Assembly: GCF_014200605.1 (NCBI RefSeq)
Contig: NZ_JACHCE010000010.1
Location: forward strand, 124,001 to 188,000
Origin: Pedobacter cryoconitis
GTDB taxonomy: Bacteria > Bacteroidota > Bacteroidia > Sphingobacteriales > Sphingobacteriaceae
DNA: 64,000 bases
Direction: 5' to 3'
In this document: positions 42,983-51,953 of the stretch, one piece after another
How the letters are laid out: each line of letters begins with the position of its first letter
How positions within the stretch are numbered: the stretch's first letter is position 1
Notes under the pieces: model-generated
Seen by the model: the letters and a program-made list of their open reading frames with translations, nothing else
What the model was told of the DNA's origin: nothing
The model's database searches: none
Position numbers and translations under genes: made by a program

Positions 42983-44407
42983 ATGAAGACATATATCAAA
43001 AACATATTTATTGCTACAGCAATATCCATCAGCTTTTTAAGTTGCAAAAAAGACAATCCAAATATTACAGATGAAGTTTATCTGAACACCACAAACGTAT
43101 CCACAACCTGGTTAGCAGGACTGAAGAGACAAATGGCGCTGACAATGAACCAGGTAATTGTCAATACTGAACTCGTATCAGATAACTACTATAACAATAG
43201 AACTTTAAGTAACAAGGTATTTGACATTCCTCAGATTGATAACTTCGATCTGGATGTCAATAATATCCAGTCTGCTATCCAAAGATTACGTGAATCCTCA
43301 GAATATGGACTGACAACAGTTATCAATGCAGATAAAACTACTACCGCAGTACAAAAAGCAGAAATGTACTTCATCAATGCCTATTCACACCTGCTTAGCG
43401 GAGAATTATTCACCGGCCTTCCGGGAGCAGCAAAAGGTGTTGTATTAAGTCCTGCTCAACATTATGCACTGGCTATTACCGCGCTCGATCAGGCACTGGC
43501 CCTGCAAACAGATGCAGGCGAAAAACTAGCCTATACTTTGCTAAAAGCAAGGGTATATTACGATATGGGCGATGCTGTGCAGGCCAGAATATTTGCCACC
43601 GCAGCAATGGCTAATCCATTATTATTAAAACAACAGGCCTTTGATGGTCAAAATGGTGCCCCAAATGATTTCCAGACCTATATTTTCTCCTCAACAACTA
43701 ATGAGTTTGCACCACTCCCACGCCTTGATTTCCTGGATCCCAAATATTATAACACCACAACGATTGCACTGGATCAAAAACCAGTGAGCTATATCAAATC
43801 AGAAGAAGCCTACCTGATTGTCGCAGAAGTCCAGGTTTCCGGAAATGACCTGACAGGTGCACAAACTACCTTAAAAAACCTTTTGACTGATGTCATTGCC
43901 AAACGCCCGGTAGTATCTTTGAGCGATGTGAAAGAAACCCGCAACGGTGGCAACAGGACTGATTATCCTTTAACAGCAGTGAAAGTTCAGTTCGATAAAA
44001 ATGATATCGAACGAAGCGGTTATGTGTTAAACAGAAAAATTGCCAACATCAATATTTCTACCGTTTCGGGCACTATGGTTACCGCCGATGATATCAATTC
44101 GGCAACCACACAGGATGCCCTTTTATACCTGGTTTATAGAATGAGACAGGAAATCTTTATTTCCGAAGGAAGAAGGATGACCGATCTGGGCATTAAATTT
44201 CCTGTATCACAAACCGAACAGCTGAACAATCCAAATGTAAAACCCGCCGATCTGGTTGCACAAATTCCAGCTTTTATTCCAAAAAACAGGGAAATGGACG
44301 ATTTTACAAATAATACTGCAACCGGTGTGGTAACCATGAAATACGACATGAATAAGGTCATGGTAGCCAACAAAACAGCCAAAGAAATTTTCCCGTTTAT
44401 TAATTAA
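42983..44407 (+). CDS. RagB/SusD family nutrient-binding outer membrane lipoprotein
   Basis: A 474-residue SusD-like lipoprotein with a lipobox cysteine at residue 21 (SFLSCKK) and alpha-helical TPR-like repeats. It acts as the lid on the SusC barrel and binds the substrate. The gene begins 10 bp after susC and ends 8 bp before the phosphodiesterase gene, so all three form an operon. The sequence is of the less canonical SusD type that lacks strong similarity to glycan-binding members. Confidence 0.9.
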   Translation: MKTYIKNIFIATAISISFLSCKKDNPNITDEVYLNTTNVSTTWLAGLKRQMALTMNQVIVNTELVSDNYYNNRTLSNKVFDIPQIDNFDLDVNNIQSAIQRLRESSEYGLTTVINADKTTTAVQKAEMYFINAYSHLLSGELFTGLPGAAKGVVLSPAQHYALAITALDQALALQTDAGEKLAYTLLKARVYYDMGDAVQARIFATAAMANPLLLKQQAFDGQNGAPNDFQTYIFSSTTNEFAPLPRLDFLDPKYYNTTTIALDQKPVSYIKSEEAYLIVAEVQVSGNDLTGAQTTLKNLLTDVIAKRPVVSLSDVKETRNGGNRTDYPLTAVKVQFDKNDIERSGYVLNRKIANINISTVSGTMVTADDINSATTQDALLYLVYRMRQEIFISEGRRMTDLGIKFPVSQTEQLNNPNVKPADLVAQIPAFIPKNREMDDFTNNTATGVVTMKYDMNKVMVANKTAKEIFPFIN

Positions 44408-44415
44408 TCCAACTG

Positions 44416-45756
44416 ATGAAATACAATATTTTAAAAGTATATACAGGCTTAATGTTAGCCACAATTGTTAACGTTAATGCGCAAACCACTAAACATGTTA
44501 TTTTAGTGAGTATCGATGGCTTCCGCCCTGATTTTTATCTCGATAAAAGCTGGCCTGCACCCAATCTGCAACAGTTAATGACAGATGGATCTTATGCAAA
44601 GGGTGTCCGCTGCATATTCCCAAGTGTAACCTATCCTTCGCATACTACCCTGATCACAGGAACTTTCCCGGCCAGCCACGGTATCACATATAACACCATG
44701 CCCAATGAACAGCGAAAATATGAATGGACAACGGATAGTAAAAAAATCAAAGCTGAAACTTTATGGCAGGCGGTAAAAAAAGGAGGAATGAAATCTGCCT
44801 CTATCTCCTGGCCAATATCTGTTGGCGCTGAAATTGATTATAATTTACCCGAAATATGGTCTGCAACCAATATGGCCGACCGTAAAAGTGCTATATCAGA
44901 ATTTGCAACACCAAAAGGTTTACTGGAAGAAATGGAAAAATACGCCATTGGAGATGTTGGCATGGAAGATCTTAACCTGAGTTCTTTAGCAATGGATGAA
45001 AACAACAGCAGGATGGCAGCCTATATTTTCTGTAAATATAAACCCAGTCTTTTAACCATTCACATTGCTGGAGTTGACGGGGCAGAACATAAAGAAGGGC
45101 GCTCCGGACCTGGTGTAAGAAAAGCAATTGCTGCTGCAGATCATGCGGTTATGAATCTGATAGATGCGATAAAAAAAGCAGGACTGGAACAGAGCACAAC
45201 GCTTATCATTACAGGTGATCACGGCTTTTTAGATATCAATAAAGGACTTTCTCCCAACGTCTGGCTGACAGAAATCGGGATTGATAGCCAGGTCGGTGCA
45301 GTTGAGCCTATAGCAAAATTTCAATCCGCAGGCGGGGCTGCTTTTTTTCACCTGAGAGATCCTAAAGATCTGAATACACTGGCTAAAGTCCGTAAAAAAC
45401 TGGCCGGATTACCTCAGGAGTATCAGCAAATGTTCAGAATAGTAGAACGGGAGGAGCTGGATAAAATCGGAGCAGATCCACATGCCATGTTTGCTTTAGC
45501 TGCTTCAAAAGGAGTTTATATTCAGGATGCTGCTTCAGGAGCAGTAGTTAGTCCTAAAAAAGGAGGCGCTCATGGTTTTTTCCCCGATATCCCCGAAATA
45601 CAAACCGGTTTTATTATTGCCGGAGCAGGGGTTAAAAACGGAGTTGTCCTGGATTCAATCGGACTGGAAGATGTGGCTCCAACGGTAGCTAAACTTTTAG
45701 GGATCAGCTTAAAGGACGCAGACGGTAAAGCAGTGATCCGGTTTTTACAAAATTAA
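44416..45756 (+). CDS. Secreted ectonucleotide pyrophosphatase/phosphodiesterase (NPP family)
   Basis: A 446-residue alkaline phosphatase-superfamily enzyme with a signal peptide (about residues 1-22). The nucleophile is Thr72 in SVTYPSHTTL; metal ligands are Asp34 (VSIDGF), Asp and His in GVDGAEHKEG, Asp-His in TGDHGF and His in GAHGFFPD. NPP enzymes cleave phosphodiester or pyrophosphate bonds of nucleotides, nucleotide sugars or lipid headgroups. Its place as third gene of the SusCD operon suggests it releases or processes the imported substrate, making phosphodiesters a candidate nutrient. Confidence 0.92.
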   Translation: MKYNILKVYTGLMLATIVNVNAQTTKHVILVSIDGFRPDFYLDKSWPAPNLQQLMTDGSYAKGVRCIFPSVTYPSHTTLITGTFPASHGITYNTMPNEQRKYEWTTDSKKIKAETLWQAVKKGGMKSASISWPISVGAEIDYNLPEIWSATNMADRKSAISEFATPKGLLEEMEKYAIGDVGMEDLNLSSLAMDENNSRMAAYIFCKYKPSLLTIHIAGVDGAEHKEGRSGPGVRKAIAAADHAVMNLIDAIKKAGLEQSTTLIITGDHGFLDINKGLSPNVWLTEIGIDSQVGAVEPIAKFQSAGGAAFFHLRDPKDLNTLAKVRKKLAGLPQEYQQMFRIVEREELDKIGADPHAMFALAASKGVYIQDAASGAVVSPKKGGAHGFFPDIPEIQTGFIIAGAGVKNGVVLDSIGLEDVAPTVAKLLGISLKDADGKAVIRFLQN

Positions 45757-45791
45757 ATATAATCGAAGAAGAACTGCTTCAATAAAAAGAA

Positions 45792-45837
45792 GAAGAACCG
45801 CCTCTTGAATAAAAACAGGAGGCGGTTCTTTTTTTAA
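45792..45837 (+). terminator. Rho-independent terminator closing the SusCD/NPP operon
   Basis: AAGAACCGCCTC pairs with GAGGCGGTTCTT, followed by a T run. Confidence 0.88.
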
Positions 45838-45920
45838 AGCTTTTATTGATTAAAGAAGTCCGGATACCAGGAGAAAGTATGCCAGTGACTTTTGTCACCA
45901 ATTATAAAATAGCCCAATAA

Positions 45921-45955
45921 TACCTTTGAGTAAAATAATAAACCGTTTACTCAAA
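45921..45955 (+). promoter_or_regulatory. -7 box overlapped by a 10-bp inverted repeat (peroxidase gene)
   Basis: TACCTTTG (45921-45928) matches TAnnTTTG. It overlaps a perfect inverted repeat TTTGAGTAAA (45925-45934) and TTTACTCAAA (45946-45955) with an 11-bp spacer, a probable operator for a dimeric regulator or an mRNA leader hairpin. The ATG is at 45965. Confidence 0.55.
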
Positions 45956-45964
45956 AAACATCAT

Positions 45965-46978
45965 ATGACAAACATTGCAACAACCCAATACAGCAAAAAG
46001 AAATCCTTATTGCTGTGTATCACATTAACCGCCTTATTATCTGTCAACGCACACGCTCAAAGTAACACTACAGTATCGCAACCGGCTCAAATGGTAGATG
46101 CATTACATACCGTATTTGGTAAACATCCGTCCGCCCGCGCCGTTCATGCAAAAGGAATTATTTTAACGGCAAAATTCACTCCTGCTCCAGAAGCATATCA
46201 ACTCAGCAGTGCCCCTCATTTGCAGCAAAAAACTGTGCCGGTAACGTTGCGCTTTTCTGACTTCACAGGCATTCCGAATATTCCGGATACCGTAGCGGCA
46301 TCCAATCCCAGAGGTCTCGCCGTAAAATTCTATTTGCCTGACGGCTCTACGACTGATATTGTTGCTCATAGTTTTAATGGCTTCCCGGTGGCCACCACCG
46401 ATGAATTCAGGACTTTATTACTGGCTATAGCATCCAGCGGCGCCGATGCACCAAAACCAACTAACCTGGAACGATTTCTGGGCACACATCCTATAGCAAA
46501 AACCTTTCTTACAACACAAAAACCTGCTTCTGTAAGTTACGGGACACTCTCCTATTATGGTGTAAATACTTTCAAGTTCACCAATAAGAAAGGACAATCT
46601 CACTATGTCCGTTATCAGTTCATCCCAGAGGCTGGAGAACAGTTTCTTTCAAAAGAGCAGCTCTTAGCTTCAGGTCCTGATTATTTAAGTGCCGAGATCA
46701 AAAAAAGAGTAGCCTTGCATCCGGTTAAATTTAAATTATATGCTCAAATAGCTGAAGCTGGTGATCAAATTGAAGATCCATCTATAGCATGGCCGGATTC
46801 CAGGAAAAAGATACTTTTGGGGACGATAACAATAGAAAAGGTAGCTGATAATACCAGTGCTGAGGATAAAAAACTATTTTTCATTCCTAACCATGTACCA
46901 AATGGCATTTCAGTAGCAGATCAAATGCTCGAAGACCGTTCAAAAGCCTACCCGATTTCCGTTAAAGAGCGACAATAG
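45965..46978 (+). CDS. Catalase family peroxidase (SrpA-like), exported
   Basis: A 337-residue mini-catalase that uses heme to reduce peroxides. A signal peptide (about residues 1-32, VNAHAQ) directs it to the periplasm. The distal histidine lies in ARAVHAKGI, the RGLAVKFYLPDG and HSFNGFPVATTDEF segments are typical, and the proximal heme tyrosine fits RSKAY near the end. An upstream in-frame TTG at 45926 lies in the promoter and is not used. It probably removes hydrogen peroxide or organic peroxides in the periplasm. Confidence 0.9.
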   Translation: MTNIATTQYSKKKSLLLCITLTALLSVNAHAQSNTTVSQPAQMVDALHTVFGKHPSARAVHAKGIILTAKFTPAPEAYQLSSAPHLQQKTVPVTLRFSDFTGIPNIPDTVAASNPRGLAVKFYLPDGSTTDIVAHSFNGFPVATTDEFRTLLLAIASSGADAPKPTNLERFLGTHPIAKTFLTTQKPASVSYGTLSYYGVNTFKFTNKKGQSHYVRYQFIPEAGEQFLSKEQLLASGPDYLSAEIKKRVALHPVKFKLYAQIAEAGDQIEDPSIAWPDSRKKILLGTITIEKVADNTSAEDKKLFFIPNHVPNGISVADQMLEDRSKAYPISVKERQ

Positions 46979-47111
46979 CTTTTACAATTCTGACAGCTCA
47001 TGATTTGAACTTTTAAATTATTTGAACTTTAAAACAATGCAGATTGACCTTCACAGCAATGCTGCAGACTGTTGCTTCTACTTTCTTTGTAATGAATAAA
47101 ATAGAAAAATT

Positions 47112-47921
47112 ATGAAGACAATATTTATTACCGGCACCTCCAGCGGTCTTGGAAAAGCAATGGTTCAATTATTTCACAGCAAAGGCTGGAGTGTAATAGC
47201 CACTATGCGTAACCCGGATAAAATAAAAGACTTTGATCTTTTAGAAAGGGTTACAGTTTTACCTCTGGATATTACCAATCCTGCACAGGTAAACAGCACT
47301 GTGGCTGCTGCTATTGCTTTAGGAGATATAGATGTAGTGATCAACAACGCCGCTTATGGAGCTATAGGTCCGTTGGAAAGCGTAAGCGATGAACAATTGC
47401 TTAACCAGATTGACACAAATTTACTTGGTGCCATCAGGGTTACAAAGGCATTTATTTCCCATTTCAGAGAGAAAAGAAGTGGTTTATTTATAAATATCAC
47501 CTCAATTGCCGGCTTAGTGACCTTTCCTTTTGACAGCTTATACCATGCAGCAAAATGGGGTATGGAAGGATGGACAGAAGGAATGAGCTATGAACTGGCA
47601 ACTTTTGGTATCGGCATCAAAGCAATAGCACCTGGTTATATAAGAAGTGAATTTGCATCAAATATCCTGATGACACATCATGAAGCCTATGAACCCTTAA
47701 TGGATAAGTACCTTGAGGTGGTATTTAGCATGATGGATCCAGATACGAGCGGTTCATCCGTTGAACAGATAGCCGAATTAGCATATGAAGCGTCAACCGA
47801 TGGTAAAGATCAGGTACATTATACTGCTGGCCCGGATTCGGTAAGTATGCATGAACGACGTTTAGAAATTGGCGCAGAAGCCTCAATTAAAGAAATGGCT
47901 CATCTTTTTTTAGCGCAATAA
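47112..47921 (+). CDS. SDR family oxidoreductase
   Basis: A 269-residue classical short-chain dehydrogenase with TGTSSGLGKA (about residues 7-16), NNAAYG (79-83), Ser131 and the Tyr144/Lys148 pair in YHAAK. The ATMRNPDK segment suggests NADP preference. Sequence resembles the group acting on hydroxysteroid/retinol-like or unknown ketones. The AraC-type regulator starts 76 bp downstream on the same strand and may control it. Confidence 0.9.
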   Translation: MKTIFITGTSSGLGKAMVQLFHSKGWSVIATMRNPDKIKDFDLLERVTVLPLDITNPAQVNSTVAAAIALGDIDVVINNAAYGAIGPLESVSDEQLLNQIDTNLLGAIRVTKAFISHFREKRSGLFINITSIAGLVTFPFDSLYHAAKWGMEGWTEGMSYELATFGIGIKAIAPGYIRSEFASNILMTHHEAYEPLMDKYLEVVFSMMDPDTSGSSVEQIAELAYEASTDGKDQVHYTAGPDSVSMHERRLEIGAEASIKEMAHLFLAQ

Positions 47922-47997
47922 CCTTCCAATAAAAAGCTTTATAAAAATTTAAAAGCAGCATTAATTCCGATTATATTAGTGCTGCTTATTTTTTAAG

Positions 47998-48798
47998 ATG
48001 TCAAATATTACAGATCCAAATATTCCGCAGATTGTTTATTCAGCTACTTCAAAACGCATTATTGAAGGAGAAATTTTTATTAAACAACATGTGTTCGATT
48101 ATATCATTTCAGGTACTTCTGAAGTTTATTTTGGTGGTAGATCTTATTTATACAAGACAGGCGATTTTCGCTTTGCTGTAAAAAACCGTCTTAGTAAATT
48201 TACAAAGCAACCGCCTTTAGGAGGCGAATACCGGTCAATATCCATCTGCATTGATCAGGATACATTGCTTGAAATGAAAGATCAGTATCAGTTGAATAAA
48301 ATAGCCAGTTATACTTTCGAAAACGTCTTCCCACTAAATCCGAGTAAGATATTTCATAATTATTTCGATTCTCTTTTACCTTACTTAGCAAACGGCACAA
48401 AAATAAACAGTGCGCTTTTAAAAGCTAAAATCAAAGAAGCAGTGCTTATCTTTCTGGAAGCCAATCCTCAGTTAAAGGATATTCTTTTTAATTTTAACGA
48501 ACCTGGTAAAATAGATCTTGAAGCTTATATGAACGAGCATTACCAATACAATGGTGACCTTAGTCATTTCGCCTACCTTACCGGAAGAAGTTTATCTACA
48601 TTCAAAAGGGACTTTGAAAAGATCTATCATATAACACCTAATAAATGGTTATTGCAAAAACGATTAGAAGATGCATATTATCTGATCAAAGAAAAGAAAA
48701 TGCGGTCAACAGCTGTATATCTGGATGTAGGGTTTAAAGATTATTCGCATTTTTCTACCGCCTTTAAAAAACAGTATGGAAAGGCTCCTTCTCTTTAA
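47998..48798 (+). CDS. AraC family transcriptional regulator
   Basis: A 266-residue regulator with an N-terminal cupin-like sensor (about residues 1-150) and a C-terminal double helix-turn-helix (about 165-266: LSHFAYLTGRSLSTFKRDF and YLDVGFKDYSHFSTAFKKQY). It resembles regulators of small-molecule responsive oxidoreductases. It likely acts on the preceding SDR gene or itself. Its end is only 16 bp from the convergent AarF gene. Confidence 0.93.
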   Translation: MSNITDPNIPQIVYSATSKRIIEGEIFIKQHVFDYIISGTSEVYFGGRSYLYKTGDFRFAVKNRLSKFTKQPPLGGEYRSISICIDQDTLLEMKDQYQLNKIASYTFENVFPLNPSKIFHNYFDSLLPYLANGTKINSALLKAKIKEAVLIFLEANPQLKDILFNFNEPGKIDLEAYMNEHYQYNGDLSHFAYLTGRSLSTFKRDFEKIYHITPNKWLLQKRLEDAYYLIKEKKMRSTAVYLDVGFKDYSHFSTAFKKQYGKAPSL

Positions 48799-48814
48799 CT
48801 CAGGTGCATGGGAT

Positions 48815-50476
48815 TTATTTGTCCTTAGTCATCCACGAGATGAACAACACAATACCCAATACCATACTAATCAGGAAACCAAACAGCGCAAGTACAGGTA
48901 TTCCATTAAACCGGGGAGCTTTATCTGCCATAACCAGTATAGCCGACCCAATAAACAATCCGGACATCAGCACAGCAACCACCAGCCGGTTCATTAAACG
49001 GCTTATCAGTTTTTTAATTAATGATAAGCCCTCTATTTCCTGTATAATCTTCAACTCTCCACCGTTGAGTTTACTAATCACCGAATGTACATCGTCAGGC
49101 ATAGTTTTCAAAGCCTCTGTTACTGTTCTTAATAACTTCATCCCACTAATTTTCAGATTCTCAGGACTAAGTTTACGAATTGCAATTTTGACTATATAAG
49201 GCTTTAAACTTTCAATAATATTCAGGTCCGGGATGAGTGCCCTTCCAATACCTTCAATTAATACAATTCCACGTACCAGCAGATAAAGATGATCGGGCAT
49301 CAATATTTCATTCTCATTCAGAATAGCCGAAAATCTGCTTAATATCTCTTTGACATCAATCTCCTGCAGCGAGGTACTGTTCAGCAAATTAAAAAAAAGA
49401 TGAATGTCTTTTTCCAGCCTCTTCTCATCACTGATATTGAAACGTATAGCCATCTTTTTGATAATTGCAATCAGCCTTCGGGCATCCTGCTCTATAAAAT
49501 GAGAGATAAAGTCTTCCAGCAATTCTTTTTCTCCGGCAACCATGCTGCCCATAGAGCCAAAATCAATAAAAGCAATTTTACCATTTTTAAGTACCAATAG
49601 GTTTCCCGGATGCGGATCTGCATGAAAGAAACCATGCTCAAGAACCTGCACCAGGTAAAGATCTAAACCACTGGATGCAATTGCTGAAGGATCCAGCCCA
49701 AAAGAAACAATAGCTTCTTGATCAGTGATCTTAACTCCGTCAGCAAACTCCATACACAGTATATTGTCATTACTTAATTCCGGGTAGGCTTTGATGAGAT
49801 GAATAGATTTTACCCCTTTAAAGTTCCTGGCAAACTTCTCCATATTAGCCAGTTCATTGAGAAAGGACAGTTCCTGAAAAATAGATTTTTCAAAAGCCGC
49901 CAATACCTCATTGAGATTTATCTTACGAAACAAGTCACTATAACTGGTTAAAAGTTTAGCTACATCCTTCATAATCAGCATATCTGAAGCTACGACCTCC
50001 CGGATTCCGGTTCGTTTTATTTTTAAAACCACTAATGCGCCATCTTTCAATCTGGCTTTATAAACCTGCGATATCGAAGCTGATGCAAAGGGCTCCGGGT
50101 CGACACTTTCAAAGTAATCATCAGGATCTATACCTAATTCTGTTTCAATCCGCTCTTTTACATCCAGCGCCTCTACCTCTACTTTATCCTGCAATTTCTG
50201 CAGCTCAATAATCATTTCTTTAGGCAGCAAATCTTCCCTGCTGCTAAATGCCTGTCCAAATTTAACATAGGTCGGCCCAAGTTCTTCGAGCGCCATCCTG
50301 ATCCGCTCATAAACGCTTAGAGATAATTGCTCCTGCGCTGCTCCATCATCATTATAGTCTGAAGGCAATAAACTTTTAATATTACTTCTGATCAATAATT
50401 CCTCAAATCCATACTTCACAAGTATCCTGACTAATGAGACTGTCCTTTTGAGTTTTCTTTTTTGATTAAGCATCAT
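48815..50476 (-). CDS. AarF/UbiB family ABC1 kinase-like protein
   Basis: A 553-residue ABC1/UbiB-type atypical kinase. The KxGQ motif (KFGQAFSSREDLLP, about residues 72-85) and the A-rich loop (PFASASISQVYKA, about 127-139) are typical, and HADPHPGN plus IDFGSMG carry the catalytic aspartates. Two C-terminal membrane helices (about 490-545) anchor it. Relatives support quinone synthesis or lipid homeostasis. It is probably monocistronic. Confidence 0.93.
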   Translation of the reverse strand: MMLNQKRKLKRTVSLVRILVKYGFEELLIRSNIKSLLPSDYNDDGAAQEQLSLSVYERIRMALEELGPTYVKFGQAFSSREDLLPKEMIIELQKLQDKVEVEALDVKERIETELGIDPDDYFESVDPEPFASASISQVYKARLKDGALVVLKIKRTGIREVVASDMLIMKDVAKLLTSYSDLFRKINLNEVLAAFEKSIFQELSFLNELANMEKFARNFKGVKSIHLIKAYPELSNDNILCMEFADGVKITDQEAIVSFGLDPSAIASSGLDLYLVQVLEHGFFHADPHPGNLLVLKNGKIAFIDFGSMGSMVAGEKELLEDFISHFIEQDARRLIAIIKKMAIRFNISDEKRLEKDIHLFFNLLNSTSLQEIDVKEILSRFSAILNENEILMPDHLYLLVRGIVLIEGIGRALIPDLNIIESLKPYIVKIAIRKLSPENLKISGMKLLRTVTEALKTMPDDVHSVISKLNGGELKIIQEIEGLSLIKKLISRLMNRLVVAVLMSGLFIGSAILVMADKAPRFNGIPVLALFGFLISMVLGIVLFISWMTKDK

Positions 50477-50623
50477 GATCTGTTGATTTAGCAGGAATAC
50501 AGCAGAAAGGTAAAGAAAAATTCATGCCAAGATAAAACCTCCATACAATCCGGATATATAGGCTATTTAAACAGGATTAAACGACCATTCCGGTCAATAG
50601 TCTTCTAAGCACTTTATAATCCG

Positions 50624-50631
50624 TATCTTTG
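50624..50631 (+). promoter_or_regulatory. -7 box TATCTTTG
   Basis: TATCTTTG followed by C matches TAnnTTTG and lies 22 bp before the ATG of the 91-residue protein gene. Confidence 0.45.
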
Positions 50632-50652
50632 CCAATTAAATGAATATTTGAT

Positions 50653-50928
50653 ATGAAAGACTATAGTGATATGATTAATAGCGACAAAAACTCCGGTAAG
50701 ATTAAAGATCTTGAGGATGCATTGGATGGCGTAGAAGTAACTTACTCCCGCTGGCTGGTTAATCGTGAAAATATTCATACTGGCGAAAAACCGGATAGAC
50801 TTGGAAATTACTTTCGTTATTTCTACGATGAAAACGGTATTCAGTTTTATGTAAAAGACGCACTTCCTATTGACATTAAGAATGCGTGCTGGTCTGCCTT
50901 CAGAGGTATCTTTGTTAATAAACAATAA
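50653..50928 (+). CDS. Small hypothetical protein
   Basis: A 91-residue soluble protein with a charged N-terminus and aromatic-rich middle (YFRYFYDENGIQFYVKDALP). No known motif. It has a promoter-like box upstream and a terminator downstream, so it is a single gene. I do not recognise the family. Confidence 0.7.
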   Translation: MKDYSDMINSDKNSGKIKDLEDALDGVEVTYSRWLVNRENIHTGEKPDRLGNYFRYFYDENGIQFYVKDALPIDIKNACWSAFRGIFVNKQ

Positions 50929-50962
50929 TTTTCAGAAAGGTATTTGACATTGTAATCATACG

Positions 50963-51005
50963 AATGGCTAAGGAGAAGATTTATCATCTCCGCCATTTTT
51001 ATAAA
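50963..51005 (+). terminator. Rho-independent terminator
   Basis: AATGGC and GCCATT close a hairpin with inner GGAGA/TCTCC pairing, followed by TTTAT. Confidence 0.75.
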
Positions 51006-51028
51006 TCAGCTGCTTTGCTGACTGTAAA

Positions 51029-51736
51029 TTATTGCATACTATTGATCCGGATACTCGCTTTAACAATAGCAATTGCCTTAACATGTTTAAGATGGATATC
51101 TTTGGCCGAATGATGGTCATGCTGACTAGTTAGTTTGATATACTGCTCCCCTTTTTCTGATTGCTGAATATATTTTATCACAGTCGCCTCGTCTCCGTCA
51201 ATATCTATCGCCAGTAAATACATCTCCCCATAAAAAATTCCCTCTTCGATATTATTTACCTTTTTGTAGATGACGATATCCCCGCTTTTTAACAGCGGAT
51301 ACATACTATCTCCGGTAACATACAATGCTCCGTCAACCCGCGGAAGATTCGGGATAGTGATATAATCAATTATACTTTCATGTCCTTCAAACAACCTGAT
51401 CAGACTTGTTGCTGCTTTTAAATCATACAGCGGTACACCTTGTTCAGTCTTATTTACTGGCAAATTGCCAGCTGCTGAGACCTCACGCAGCTCACCGGAA
51501 GCAGATAACAGCGTACTGCCATGAATAACCTTCATTGGACCCGCGTTATTAAACATCCATTCAAAACTTATCTCAAGCTCATTGCATAACCTGACTATAA
51601 AATCTACCTTGGGAATGATTTTACTTCTGTAATTCCTGATATTCGCCTCACTGGTTGCCATTTTAGCTGCGAACCTCGAATTATTATCATCAAAAAATTC
51701 TATTGCTATATCGTTTATCTTTTTGATTATATCCAT
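51029..51736 (-). CDS. LexA/CI-like S24 family transcriptional regulator
   Basis: A 235-residue regulator with an N-terminal helix-turn-helix (about residues 1-65) and a C-terminal S24 serine/lysine domain: Ser144 in GDSMYP and Lys188 in TVIKYI. The usual Ala-Gly scissile bond 34-35 residues before the serine is Thr110-Ser111 here (KAATSLIRLF), so self-cleavage like LexA may not occur. The gene is divergent from the Hsp70 gene, 217 bp between starts, and could control it. It is not obviously part of a prophage. Confidence 0.88.
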   Translation of the reverse strand: MDIIKKINDIAIEFFDDNNSRFAAKMATSEANIRNYRSKIIPKVDFIVRLCNELEISFEWMFNNAGPMKVIHGSTLLSASGELREVSAAGNLPVNKTEQGVPLYDLKAATSLIRLFEGHESIIDYITIPNLPRVDGALYVTGDSMYPLLKSGDIVIYKKVNNIEEGIFYGEMYLLAIDIDGDEATVIKYIQQSEKGEQYIKLTSQHDHHSAKDIHLKHVKAIAIVKASIRINSMQ

Positions 51737-51757
51737 TCTGTATCAGGTGACAACGAA

Positions 51758-51765
51758 CAAATGTA
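51758..51765 (-). promoter_or_regulatory. -7 box TACATTTG (S24 regulator)
   Basis: The minus strand reads TACATTTG, an exact TAnnTTTG match 22 bp before the regulator ATG. An ACAAAT pair repeats at 51757 and 51775, 18 bp apart. Confidence 0.45.
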
Positions 51766-51807
51766 GATAATTGCACAAATTTAACTTCAGATATTATTCT
51801 AAAAATT

Positions 51808-51815
51808 TACCTTTG
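51808..51815 (+). promoter_or_regulatory. -7 box TACCTTTG (Hsp70, distal)
   Basis: TACCTTTG followed by C matches the Bacteroidota consensus, 138 bp before the Hsp70 ATG. A second match, TACGTTTG, is at 51859-51866. Confidence 0.4.
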
Positions 51816-51953
51816 CACCCGCTATAACAGCGTATATCAACAAGAATATCAATCTTAATACGTTTGTAAAATCTTCCTCAACTCATTTTTTGAATGATTG
51901 AACGGAGAATTGCCCACAAAAAAAACAGTATAAAACAATATTTCCCTTTTACG

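Noticed and set aside
51029..51736. Prophage remnant around the S24 repressor-like gene
   Set aside because: Neighbours are housekeeping-type genes with no integrase, structural or lysis genes.
51894..51953. Upstream ATG for the Hsp70 gene
   Set aside because: It adds 20 basic residues before the conserved GIDFGTTNS start; the ATG at 51954 fits the family.
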